A DNA stretch of 10,298 nucleotides from Gemmatimonadota bacterium (lineage in GTDB: Bacteria > Gemmatimonadota > Gemmatimonadetes > Longimicrobiales > Longimicrobiaceae), in assembly GCA_019348265.1 (NCBI GenBank), contig JAHWJV010000085.1:1-10298 (forward strand). The letters run 5' to 3'. The notes beneath the pieces are model-generated. The model made no database searches, was not told where the DNA came from, and saw only the letters and a list, made by a program, of their open reading frames with translations. Of this stretch, positions 1 through 7,228 are shown in pieces (position 1 is the stretch's first letter; every line of letters starts with the position of its first letter). A program made the translations under genes and the position numbers.

Positions 1-480
1 AACCTCGAGGGTGCCTGCGTCGTCGACGGTGCGCTGCGGTGGTTCCAGCGCGGAGCGGCGAGCCTGCCCTCGTCCAGCGTGGAGGTCGACCTCGACGCCC
101 TGCTGGCCGTCTTCGCCGCGCCGGGGGAGGTGCCGCTGGGGGCGGTGCGCTCCTACGACCTCGGGACCGAGAAGGGCGTCGTGCTGGCGGTCACCGACGC
201 GCTCGCGATGTCCGACGGCACGGTGCTGGTGAGCGCCGCGGCGGAGGACACGCCCAACCCCTACGACGACGGCCCCGTCGTGGCCACCGCCCTGGCGGTC
301 CTGCACGGCGACGGGGTCGGCGCCCTGTGCGCGCTGCCCGAGGTCGGCGGGCGGGTTCTCAAGGTCGAGGGGCTGGCCCTGCGGTCGGCCGACGAGACGG
401 GGCTCGAGCTGCTCGCCGTCGTGGACGCCGACGATCCTGACGAGCCCTCGGCCGCCCTCGTGCTCCGGGTGACGCGCTAG
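1..480 (+). CDS. DUF6929-type protein, C-terminal part (5' end outside window)
   Basis: The frame is open from the first base, so the gene begins upstream; about 159 residues are visible before the TAG at 478-480. An internal GTG at 79 is not needed as a start, because clear family-like sequence (NLEGA near residue 1, then LRWFQRG) precedes it. From my knowledge of DUF6929 proteins I recognise the order NLEG, QRG, VTDALAMSDGTVL, AAEDTPNPYDDGP, KVEGL and VDADDPDEPSAAL. These are thought to be propeller-like proteins of unknown function. Third codon positions are nearly all G or C, clearly more extreme than in the genes to the right, so this piece may have a different origin. The stop overlaps that of the minus-strand remnant at 477 in a shared CTAG. 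The family call is from remembered motifs; the function is unknown. Confidence 0.72.
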   Translation, partial: NLEGACVVDGALRWFQRGAASLPSSSVEVDLDALLAVFAAPGEVPLGAVRSYDLGTEKGVVLAVTDALAMSDGTVLVSAAAEDTPNPYDDGPVVATALAVLHGDGVGALCALPEVGGRVLKVEGLALRSADETGLELLAVVDADDPDEPSAALVLRVTR

Positions 481-662
481 AGCGGCTCCTCCGGCTCGCG
501 AGCGATCACGAGGGCGATCTGGGTCAGCAGCTCACGCGGCTCGAGCCCCTCGTGGGAGGCCGCCATCGGCAGCAGCAGCGCCGAGAGGTTGAGCAGACCG
601 TAGTAGCCCTGGGCCAGCGCGCCGACGCCGCCGTGGCTCGGGGAGCAGGAGGTCCCGAGACG
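477..662 (-). pseudogene. Truncated 3' end of an unrecognised gene
   Basis: The minus strand carries a 61-codon open stretch ending in TAG at 477-479, back to a TGA at 663-665, with no plausible start codon for its full length. It reads GGVGALAQGYYGLLNLSALL, then LPMAASHEGLEPRELLTQIA, and ends in LVIAREPEEPL. It is protein-like, with helical hydrophobic runs and almost all third positions G/C, matching the neighbouring 1-480 gene rather than the kinases. Its stop overlaps the convergent stop by a CTAG, a common arrangement for real convergent genes. I do not recognise the family. The simplest reading is the C-terminus of a gene whose upstream part was lost at a join near 645-665. Confidence 0.4.
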
Positions 663-745
663 TCACGCTCTGAGACGCTGCGAGCCCTCGGAATGGGCGG
701 ACTCCGGCGACTCGTCCGGACCGGAGAAGCGTCAGACGCCGAATC

Positions 746-763
746 CTCCCGGTCTTTCCGGAG
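746..763 (-). terminator. Possible hairpin terminator downstream of the receiver/PAS kinase
   Basis: CTCCCGG at 746-752 pairs with CCGGAG at 758-763 around a TCTTT loop, leaving one bulged C. Outer arms TCCTCC (744-749) and GGAGGA (766-771) can extend it imperfectly. It lies about 15 bases beyond the kinase stop codon in the direction of transcription. There is no U-run, so intrinsic termination is only a possibility. Confidence 0.25.
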
Positions 764-777
764 TAGGAGGACAAAGT

Positions 778-2316
778 TCAGGGAAGCCGCAGACGGAACG
801 TCGCCCCCGTCCCCTCGCCCCGGCTCTCCGCCCAGATCTCGCCCCCATGCTGCTGCACGATCGACCGGCAGATGGCGAGCCCGAGGCCCGCGCCGCCCTT
901 TTCCCGCGAATCCGACATCTGCACCTGCGAGAACCGGCCGAACACGGCGTCAAGGTGGGAGGGCGGGATCCCTCGACCGTTGTCGCGGACGGAGATAACC
1001 GTCCCGGCGGACGTGCCCTCCGCCTTCACCCAGACACAGCCCCCCGGCGGTGAGAACTTGATGGCGTTCGAAAGCAGGTTCACGAGCACCCGGAGTATCC
1101 GATCCGGGTCGAAGTTGGCGATCAGATCCGTCTGCTCCGCAACGATCATCACGTCGGCTGAAGACGCGACCGCGGCGATCGTTTCCGTTGCCTGGGCGAT
1201 CACCTCACCAGCCGCGTACGGCTGCCGCACGAGGCGCTCTTCGCCGGAACCCAGCCGTTCCAGGTCGAGCATGTCGTTCACGAGTCGCGCCAGGCGGTCG
1301 ACGTTGCGACTCGCGAGTGCCAGCGTTTCCTTTGCTCGCTCAGGCCGACTGTCCAGGATACCGGACGCAAGAAGCGACAGGGCTGCGCGAACGGAGGTCA
1401 GCGGAGTTCGCAGTTCGTGGCTCGCGACCGCGATGAACTCGTCCTTCATCCGGTCGAGCTCCCGGCGGGCGGTAATGTCCCGGGCGACGGCCTGGACGGA
1501 TACCACGCCGTGCCGTTCGAGTGTCAGTCGGGCGTTGACGCCGAGCCAGCGCTCCTGCCCTTCAGCCGTCGTGACGGGGACCTCCAGGTACGAGACGGAG
1601 TGGTTCTCCCTGCGCTGCCGTACGAAGTGCCGGAGCACGCGGCGGCGCGCGTGTGGCGCCACGAACCGCAGGTAGGCCAGGCCTGCGACCCTGCCGGGCT
1701 CCACGCCGAGGAACGCCTCCGCCGCCGCGTTCGCGTAGCTTATCCCGCCTGCCATATCCGTTTCCACGATCAGGTCGGTGGCCTTCTCGACGAGATGGCG
1801 GTACTTCTTCTCCGAAGCCTCAAGTTCGCGCTGCACCGCCTGCCGCCGGGCGATGTCGACCTGCAGCTCTGCCGTGCGTGCCGCCACTACCCGCTCAAGC
1901 GATTCGTTGTGCTCCTTCTGCTGGATGTACAGGCGGCGCACCTCGAGCAGGTTGCCCATCCGCAGGAGGACCTCCGAGAAGTCGAAGGGCTTGGCTACGA
2001 AATCGCTCGCCCCGGCAGCGAGCGCATGCTGACGCGCCTCGGTAGACGGGTCGCCGGTCAGAACCACGACCGGATGCAACGCCCGCTCGGCCCGGACGTC
2101 ACGGAGCCGAGCAAGGACCTCGGAGCCGTCCATCCCCGGCATGCGCATGTCGAGCAGCATCAGGTCCGGACGGAACTGCCTGTACATCGCCAGCGCCTCG
2201 ACGGGACTGGTGGTGGACTGGAAGTCAGTGCAACCCGCGCGCTCCAGCACGCGGGACAGCACCAGAAGGTTCGCCGCCTCATCGTCTACGATCAGGATCT
2301 TCGTCCCCGCGAGCAT
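778..2316 (-). CDS. Hybrid sensor histidine kinase, receiver-PAS-HisKA-HATPase order
   Basis: The predicted product has 512 residues from the ATG at 2316. An N-terminal receiver (about 6-125) has the acidic pair D11/D12, phospho-acceptor D56 in LLLDMRMPGMDG, T87 and K109 in VAKPF. A charged coiled stretch (about 130-170) follows, then a PAS domain (about 170-285, ending RDITARRELD). HisKA carries the H-box SHELRTPL with H300. The HATPase shows an N box (NLLSNAIKFS), DNGRGIP, and GAGLGLAICRSIV. No membrane segment or signal peptide is visible, so it is probably cytoplasmic: autophosphorylation on H300, with the fused receiver modulating it or receiving phosphate. The frame is open to a GTG at 2529, with alternative starts at ATG 2427, ATG 2418 and TTG 2382. 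I chose 2316 because the receiver begins six residues later and codon quality drops upstream; none has a clear ribosome site. It is divergent from the kinase at 3046. The ligand and output are unknown. Confidence 0.9.
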   Translation of the reverse strand: MLAGTKILIVDDEAANLLVLSRVLERAGCTDFQSTTSPVEALAMYRQFRPDLMLLDMRMPGMDGSEVLARLRDVRAERALHPVVVLTGDPSTEARQHALAAGASDFVAKPFDFSEVLLRMGNLLEVRRLYIQQKEHNESLERVVAARTAELQVDIARRQAVQRELEASEKKYRHLVEKATDLIVETDMAGGISYANAAAEAFLGVEPGRVAGLAYLRFVAPHARRRVLRHFVRQRRENHSVSYLEVPVTTAEGQERWLGVNARLTLERHGVVSVQAVARDITARRELDRMKDEFIAVASHELRTPLTSVRAALSLLASGILDSRPERAKETLALASRNVDRLARLVNDMLDLERLGSGEERLVRQPYAAGEVIAQATETIAAVASSADVMIVAEQTDLIANFDPDRILRVLVNLLSNAIKFSPPGGCVWVKAEGTSAGTVISVRDNGRGIPPSHLDAVFGRFSQVQMSDSREKGGAGLGLAICRSIVQQHGGEIWAESRGEGTGATFRLRLP

Positions 2317-2427
2317 GTCGGGAGGAATGAGGCCCTGCGGCGCACCGACGGGGCCGGGCGCAGGGTCTACGGCCCGCCGCAACGGAGTTCCACGAAGTTC
2401 AGCCAGTCGAAACTCCATAACGCGCAT

Positions 2428-3045
2428 ACCGGGTATCGTGAGGGGGCCTCGTGTGGGACGAGCCGGGCTTCCGCGTGCAAAGGAGCAAGGACCGCACCAG
2501 AAGTAGAGCACGGGCAAATCGTTGCCCACCCGTCATTTAGCATATCACTACTGCAAATGTACTGCGCCCCGGTACGCCACACTGCACCCCTGATGCAGTG
2601 GCGGAACGGCGTGGAACCGCCATGATCCCGCACCCCGACCGAAAACCGGGCGCTGTCTCGTTCTCGGACACCTCGAAATGATCATCGCTGCGCAACACGT
2701 CGGCGCGGAAAAGCGATCGCCTCAGCAGCGTGCTACAACGCCGGACACGGCAGCGCACGCGGTGAGAGGGAGGGGAGAATCGATCCGGCCGGGGCATGCG
2801 CAAGGTCGTTCGTCCGCGGTACTGTTCCGGGCGCCGGAGAATAGCGGCGTCGCCGGTGCCTGTGTATACTGCCTCCGCGCCCGAGCGGGATCCGGCGCAT
2901 GCCGGCCCTCTCCCCGCGTGGAGGACGCGGCACGCCCACCGCGCCGGCGCTGCGGCTCCACTCAAGGTCACCGCGCCCTGACGACGCGCCTTGCACGCGC
3001 CCCGGCACCGCCGCGCCGGACTTCTCGCGCGCTCGAAAGTTCCTG
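2428..3045. other. Intergenic region between divergent kinases
   Basis: I see no convincing gene in this stretch; open frames here have erratic third-position composition. It should hold both promoters. A TATACT hexamer at 2865-2870 could be a -10 for the rightward kinase, but no good -35 lies at normal spacing. An AT-richer patch at about 2533-2570 is the likeliest promoter area for the leftward kinase. A GCGATCGC palindrome lies around 2712-2719. No operator repeat or riboswitch is evident. Confidence 0.4.
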
Positions 3046-4245
3046 ATGACGCTGCCCCCCGCTTCGCACCCCAATGCCCGCGTGCTGGCCGTCGACGACG
3101 AACCGGCCAACCTGCACGTGCTCAAGCGCATCCTGACCGGCGCGGGCTACCGCTCGGTGCAGACGGTCACCGACTCGCGCGCCGTGACCCCGCGGGTGGC
3201 GGAGGGCGGGGTAGACCTGCTGCTGCTGGACCTGCACATGCCCCACGTGGACGGGTTCGCGGTGATGCGGCAAATGGCCGAACTGCCGGCGGCGCGCGTG
3301 CCGCCGGTGCTGGTGCTCACCGGCGACCTCTCACCCGAGGCGCGCAGGCGCGCGTTGGCCGGCGGCGCGCGGGACTTCGTCACAAAGCCGTTCGATCCCG
3401 TAGAAGCGGTCCTCCGCGTGCAGAATGTGCTGGACGTGCACTTTCTTCAGCGCAGGCTGCAGGCGCAGAACCAGCAGCTGGAACAGCAGCTGCAGCACGC
3501 CGGCCGGCTGGAGGTGATCGGGCGCCTGACGAGCGGCATCGCGCACGACTTCAACAACCTGCTCACCGTCGCCCGCGGCAACGCCGAGCTCCTGCTTGGC
3601 CAGCTGAACCCAGGCACGCCGGAGCACGGCGACGCGGACGAGATCATCCGTGCCCTGAACGTGGCTGGCGCGCTGACCAGGCGACTGCTGGGCTTCACCC
3701 GCATCAACGCCGTTCAGCCGCAGCGGGTGGAGCTGAATGCGACCCTGCACGAGGCCCTGCACCTGTCCGGGCGTTTGATCGGGAGCGCGGTCACGGTGCG
3801 AAAGGAGTTCTGGCCGGGGCCGCTGGCGGTGGTGGCGGACCCCAGGCAGATCGACCAGGTCGTGATGAACCTGGCGGGCAACGCGCGCGACGCCATGGCC
3901 GGCGGGGGGACGCTGACCGTGGGCACGGAGCTGCGCGACGTGGCGAAGGCACAGGACGGAGGAGGCTTCCGGATCGCTCCCGGGAGCTACGCGGTGGTGA
4001 GGTTCGCCGACACGGGCGAGGGGATTGCCCCGGAAGCTCGCGAGCGCATCTTCGACCCATTCTTCACCACGAAAGCGGAGGGAAAGGGCACCGGGCTGGG
4101 GCTTTCGATCGTTTACGGCATCGTCAAGCACTCGGGCGGGTACATCTGGGTTGATAGCGAGACGGGCCAGGGAACCACCTTTACCCTGTACCTTCCCCTG
4201 GCGGGGCCCGAGGACCCGCCAGGGGAGGCCCCGAGCGGCGGATAG
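3046..4245 (+). CDS. Hybrid histidine kinase with N-terminal receiver (HPK4-like, AHDFNN H-box)
   Basis: The product has 399 residues. The receiver (about 10-130) has D17/D18, phospho-acceptor D62 in LLLDLHMPHVDG, T92 in VLTGD and K114 in VTKPF. A glutamine-rich coil (about 135-155) links it to a kinase core with H-box GIAHDFNNLLTV (H167). That H-box is typical of the NtrB-like HPK4 group rather than the SHELRTPL type next door. The ATPase domain follows: NLAGNARDAM, DTGEGI, FDPFFTTK, GTGLGLSIVYGIV. The ATG at 3046 is chosen because the receiver starts ten residues in and GAAAG lies about eight bases upstream; the frame is open to 2899, but that part is not family-like. There is no sensor or membrane domain, so input probably comes through the receiver, perhaps from a partner kinase such as the divergent neighbour (inference). 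It ends in a short Pro/Gly tail. Confidence 0.9.
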   Translation: MTLPPASHPNARVLAVDDEPANLHVLKRILTGAGYRSVQTVTDSRAVTPRVAEGGVDLLLLDLHMPHVDGFAVMRQMAELPAARVPPVLVLTGDLSPEARRRALAGGARDFVTKPFDPVEAVLRVQNVLDVHFLQRRLQAQNQQLEQQLQHAGRLEVIGRLTSGIAHDFNNLLTVARGNAELLLGQLNPGTPEHGDADEIIRALNVAGALTRRLLGFTRINAVQPQRVELNATLHEALHLSGRLIGSAVTVRKEFWPGPLAVVADPRQIDQVVMNLAGNARDAMAGGGTLTVGTELRDVAKAQDGGGFRIAPGSYAVVRFADTGEGIAPEARERIFDPFFTTKAEGKGTGLGLSIVYGIVKHSGGYIWVDSETGQGTTFTLYLPLAGPEDPPGEAPSGG

Positions 4246-4456
4246 CCCATGCACCCGCGCGCCACGTGCTCCCCGGCGCGCCGTCGTGTCGCGTGCGCCG
4301 CGGGGCACCACTGGGCCGGTTTCGGGGCCACCGGCACGTAGCACCTGCTCCGCGCGCACGGCGCGGGACTCCGGAAGGAACCAGCGGTAGTACGGGTACG
4401 TGGCGTTGCAATAGATGAGTTGTTCGACCTCGTACGGATGCCCGCAGGGAAGTTGT
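4246..4456. other. Short intergenic region, no assigned gene
   Basis: Nothing here is recognised with confidence. A possible hairpin pairs CCGGT (4316-4320) with ACCGG (4330-4334) after the rightward kinase, without a U-run. On the minus strand a frame beginning at a GTG at 4473 reads VSAFVEQLPCGHPYEVEQL and continues with IYCNATYPYYRWFLPE, which looks protein-like. It then degenerates and runs antisense through the kinase, so it is not called as a gene. Confidence 0.3.
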
Positions 4457-5122
4457 TCAACGAACGCACTCACCCTGCTGCCCGTCGCCCCCCTGCGCTC
4501 CCCCATGCCCTCCCCCGCCGTGGCCGTGGCCGCTCGTCATGTGCAGGTGCATGGCGTGCGCGGAGGTGGGATCGTCGTTCTGCAGGACGAGCCGGTAGCG
4601 CGTCCCCGCCTGGGTGTGGATGGTCGTGTCGCTCCACCGCAGGTAAGGCACGGCGCGAAGCACCAGCGTCGGCATCGGGAGCCCGAGCCGGGGTGACGAC
4701 CGCTCGATTTCGTGCGGGGTTCCGTCGCGCCACTCCGCCTGTTCCCACATCACGTGAAGATAGCCGCCCGGCGTCGGCAGCCCGGCCGAGGGCGGCACGG
4801 AGCGCACCCGGCCCCCGGGGAGCCGGACCACGTGATTGGAGAACGGGCCCTTGGCCGGCATGGCCGTGCGGGCGACCTGTGGAAGGTGCTCGGCGAACAC
4901 CAGGTCTCCGGGCAGCACCTGGATCACGGGCCCGCGGCCCTCGGCGTACACGGCGCGCGGCCGCTCCAGCGCGATGGGCGGCGGTCCGGCGGGCGACGGG
5001 CGCTCGTACAGCACGTCGAGCGCGGCCGCCTGCCAGGGCGAGAGCGGGCGCTGCGGCGGGGGTACCCGCAGCGGCGGATCTCCGGGCGGGAGCGGCCCGC
5101 AGTACGAAACCGGCCCGCGCAC
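4457..5122 (-). CDS. Hypothetical protein with His/Gly-rich C-terminus, possibly cupredoxin-related
   Basis: This is a 221-residue frame from a GTG at 5122 to the TGA at 4457-4459. Third positions are overwhelmingly G/C in this frame and not in the opposing ones, so it is the real coding strand. The N-terminus is proline-rich. A segment GPVIQVLPGDLVF (about residues 66-78) and, near the end, AGTRYRLVLQNDDPTSAHAM followed by HLH resemble the G-x-x-Y-R-L-x-x-x-N and HPMHLH patterns of multicopper oxidase cupredoxin domains. The protein then stops in a tail rich in His and Gly (GHGHGGGGHGG) instead of completing such a domain. A metal-binding role is an inference from those histidines only. No signal peptide is seen. 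The frame stays open to 5237 without another start, so the true N-terminus may be longer or disrupted. It is divergent from the JAMM pseudogene. Confidence 0.5.
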   Translation of the reverse strand: MRGPVSYCGPLPPGDPPLRVPPPQRPLSPWQAAALDVLYERPSPAGPPPIALERPRAVYAEGRGPVIQVLPGDLVFAEHLPQVARTAMPAKGPFSNHVVRLPGGRVRSVPPSAGLPTPGGYLHVMWEQAEWRDGTPHEIERSSPRLGLPMPTLVLRAVPYLRWSDTTIHTQAGTRYRLVLQNDDPTSAHAMHLHMTSGHGHGGGGHGGAQGGDGQQGECVR

Positions 5123-5210
5123 GGTGTCGGCCGGCGGGTCGACACCGGCGACGACGACCGCGTCCCGGGTCGGGACGGCGGGGACCGCGGCTTCCGCGGC
5201 CGCGTCGTAA

Positions 5211-5889
5211 CCTCCCGGTGCGGGCCGGGAAGCGGTTCAGGCGGGGCTCCCGCGGTGCAGCCCGCCGCGATCGGCGGTCGAGGCGAACCGCCGGGCGCCG
5301 CTCGAAACGGGTGGGGTCCTGATGGGCTACTGGGCCGCGGATCGGATCCAGGTGGTCGTCACGACCATCGTGGGCCCCGGCCCGCGGGCAATCCATCGCC
5401 AGGATCTACGCAGCATCTGGACGCGTGGATACATACCTCGGCGACTGGCACACGCACCCCGGCGCCGGTGCATACCTGAGCTCTACGGATCTTTCGACGC
5501 TGCATCGGATCGCTGACTGCCGGACGGCACGTGCGCCGACTCCGCTCATGATCGTGCTGGCAGGCGGCCCGGCGTGGAAGGTTGCGGGATGGACCACTAC
5601 GCCGGCCTGGAGGCGCTTTGGGCGGGTGCGGAGACAAGTCCCAGCAGGCAAGCGTGCGCATCACCCGCGAGGTCGCCGACAACGCTACTTCTCGGTCCTG
5701 AACGAAGCGGTTCAGTGGACGCTTCCGGACGCCAAGCGCGACCTGAATGGGACCATCCCCCCGCTCGACCGCGTAGGCGGCGAACTTGCCGGTTCACTCG
5801 GCGCCCATGCCGCGGACGAACGCCGCATTGCGGATTCGCTTTGTCACACCATATACGCAATATCCGACGTGTGCGTCGGGTACGCGTAG
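5211..5889 (+). pseudogene. JAMM/Mov34 (MPN+) metallopeptidase gene, broken by internal deletion and frameshift
   Basis: One frame (from 5211) reads VEANRRAPLETGGVLMGYWA and then VVVTTIVGPGPRAIHR, ending near 5400. The next frame takes over at about 5395 with IARIYAASGRVDTYLGDWHT, then HPGAGAYLSSTDLSTL and PLMIVLAGGPAWKVAGW. Together these give a near-complete JAMM domain: the catalytic Glu (GAA at 5304), HTHP and the S-x-x-D of the H-x-H-x7-S-x2-D zinc site. Intact relatives carry roughly twenty residues (an F-x-PD stretch) between GPGPRA and IA-x-IY that are missing here, so this is a deletion and not a one-base error. No start codon precedes the E-T-G-G motif in frame, so the 5' end is also damaged. 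Related enzymes, such as CBASS Cap3, cleave ubiquitin-like isopeptide bonds; no E1/E2 partner is visible nearby. The second frame stays open to TAG 5887-5889, overlapping the oxidoreductase 3' end by 46 bases. Confidence 0.75.
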
Positions 5890-7196
5890 ATCATCTGCCG
5901 GAGGTCCGTTGCGGTAAGCCCGTGCCGCACCGCGAGCGCGAAGATGTTGATGACCTCTTCCGCTTGGGGACCCAGAATATGCGCGCCGAGAACCTGATCG
6001 GTTTCGGGGTCCACGATCGTCTTCGACATACCCGCTGGCTCCCGCACGCGCCGGTTGGTGTACCAGCTCCCGGTGTCCTCCAGCTGGACCCGGACCTCGA
6101 GTCCCTTGTCCCGGGCATCCGCTTCGGTCAGGCCGACGCTCGCGAGGGGCGGGAGGGTGAATACTACGCTTGGGATCCCGCGATAGTCCGGGCGTTTGGC
6201 GTTGCCGTGGAGCAGGTTCGAGGCGACCACCGCCCCCTCGTGCGCGGCGACGGGGGTGAGCGGGAGGGAGCCTGCAGGGAGCGCGGCGTCACCCGTGGCG
6301 TAGATACGCGAATTGCTGACGCTCTGGAGGTATTCGTTCACGGCTATCCCCGTTCGGGCATCCGCGAGCACGCTCGCCCGGCTGAGGTCGAGACCACCCA
6401 GGTTGGGCGCCCGCCCAGCCGCGTGAACGACCAGATCCGCCGCAATCACCGCGTCGCCGTCGGATCCCTCCGCATGAACCCGGAACCCGTCCCTGACCCG
6501 CTCCACCGCCGTTACAGTCGTGCCGGTCGGCAGGTCCACCCCGCTGTCGCGCGTCCGGGCGACGAGCCGATGCACGAGGTCGGGGTCGAAGTGCGCCAGC
6601 GGCGCCCCGCGCCCAAGCACCACCGCCTGCGCTCCCGCGTGCTGCGAGATGTGCGAGAACTCGAATGCGATGTAGCCCGCGCCAATGAAGGCGATGCGCG
6701 CCGGCAGCGCATCCAGTTCCAGGAACTCCGTGCTCGTGCGGACGTGCTCCTCGCCCGGGATGCCGAGCGGCACCGGCGCCGCGCCCGCCGCGAGCACCAC
6801 GTGCTTCGCCTCGATCTCGCGCTCGCCCACCACCAGGCGGTCTTCCGCGACGAACCGCGCGACCCCGTGCAGGCGGGCGATTCCGGCCTCCTCAAGGCCG
6901 GCCTCGCGCCTGCCGGCGACTGGTTCGGTGAAGGTGCGTTTGAACCGCATGAGCGCCGGCCAGTCGATCCGCGCCTCCCCCTCCACCCCGTGGCCGGTGA
7001 GGCGCCGGTGCAGATCCACCGCTTCGGTGCCCCCGACGAGCACCTTCTTGGGGTCGCAGCCCCGCAAGGCGCAGGTCCCCCCGTACGGCTGATCGTCTAC
7101 CACCGCGACGCTCCAGCCCGCGGCCCGGCACCGGCTCGCCGGAGCCGAACCGCCGGCTCCCGTGCCGATGACGACCAGGTCGAATGAATCCGCCAT
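5844..7196 (-). CDS. FAD/NAD(P)-dependent disulfide oxidoreductase (class I, MerA/lipoamide dehydrogenase-like)
   Basis: The product has 450 residues, the usual length for this family. The FAD-binding Rossmann motif is GTGAGGSA (11-18) and the redox-active pair is C42/C47 in GGTCALRGCDPKK. A second nucleotide site appears as FIGAGYIAFE, and the second FAD motif as IYATGDAA. The C-terminal dimerisation domain ends in YAYPTHTSDIAYMV. The HPT-x-SE catalytic His of lipoamide dehydrogenase is replaced by Tyr, as in some MerA-like enzymes, and the C-terminal CC pair of mercuric reductase is absent. It is therefore probably not a true MerA; the substrate is unknown. The start is ATG 7196, with GGGGGT about five bases upstream. 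The frame stays open through 7991, but that upstream part is not one protein. It is the last gene of the merR-led operon, 32 bases after the merA remnant, so it is probably driven by the mer promoter. Confidence 0.9.
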   Translation of the reverse strand: MADSFDLVVIGTGAGGSAPASRCRAAGWSVAVVDDQPYGGTCALRGCDPKKVLVGGTEAVDLHRRLTGHGVEGEARIDWPALMRFKRTFTEPVAGRREAGLEEAGIARLHGVARFVAEDRLVVGEREIEAKHVVLAAGAAPVPLGIPGEEHVRTSTEFLELDALPARIAFIGAGYIAFEFSHISQHAGAQAVVLGRGAPLAHFDPDLVHRLVARTRDSGVDLPTGTTVTAVERVRDGFRVHAEGSDGDAVIAADLVVHAAGRAPNLGGLDLSRASVLADARTGIAVNEYLQSVSNSRIYATGDAALPAGSLPLTPVAAHEGAVVASNLLHGNAKRPDYRGIPSVVFTLPPLASVGLTEADARDKGLEVRVQLEDTGSWYTNRRVREPAGMSKTIVDPETDQVLGAHILGPQAEEVINIFALAVRHGLTATDLRQMIYAYPTHTSDIAYMV

Positions 7197-7228
7197 CGCT
7201 ACCCCCATCAGGTTGGCCGGAACGCGAA

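Noticed and set aside
1417..2625. Long plus-strand open frame opposite the receiver/PAS kinase
   Set aside because: It is antisense to a protein with every kinase motif intact. Its translation has no recognisable domain and arises from high GC.
2842..2870. Sigma-70 promoter with TATACT for the rightward kinase
   Set aside because: The -10 is good, but no -35 resembling TTGACA lies at 16-18 bases, so it is mentioned only within the intergenic entry.
2899..3045. N-terminal extension of the second kinase
   Set aside because: Low-complexity Arg/Pro sequence unlike the family. The receiver begins right after ATG 3046.
4316..4334. CCGGT/ACCGG hairpin as terminator of the second kinase
   Set aside because: A five-base stem with a nine-base loop and no U-run is expected by chance at this GC content.
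3331..4506. Long minus-strand open frame opposite the second kinase
   Set aside because: Antisense shadow over most of its length. Only its first 50 residues looked protein-like, and those are noted separately.
5574..7187. 537-codon plus-strand frame opposite the oxidoreductase
   Set aside because: The opposing strand encodes a complete flavoprotein with all motifs. This frame is Arg-rich and featureless.
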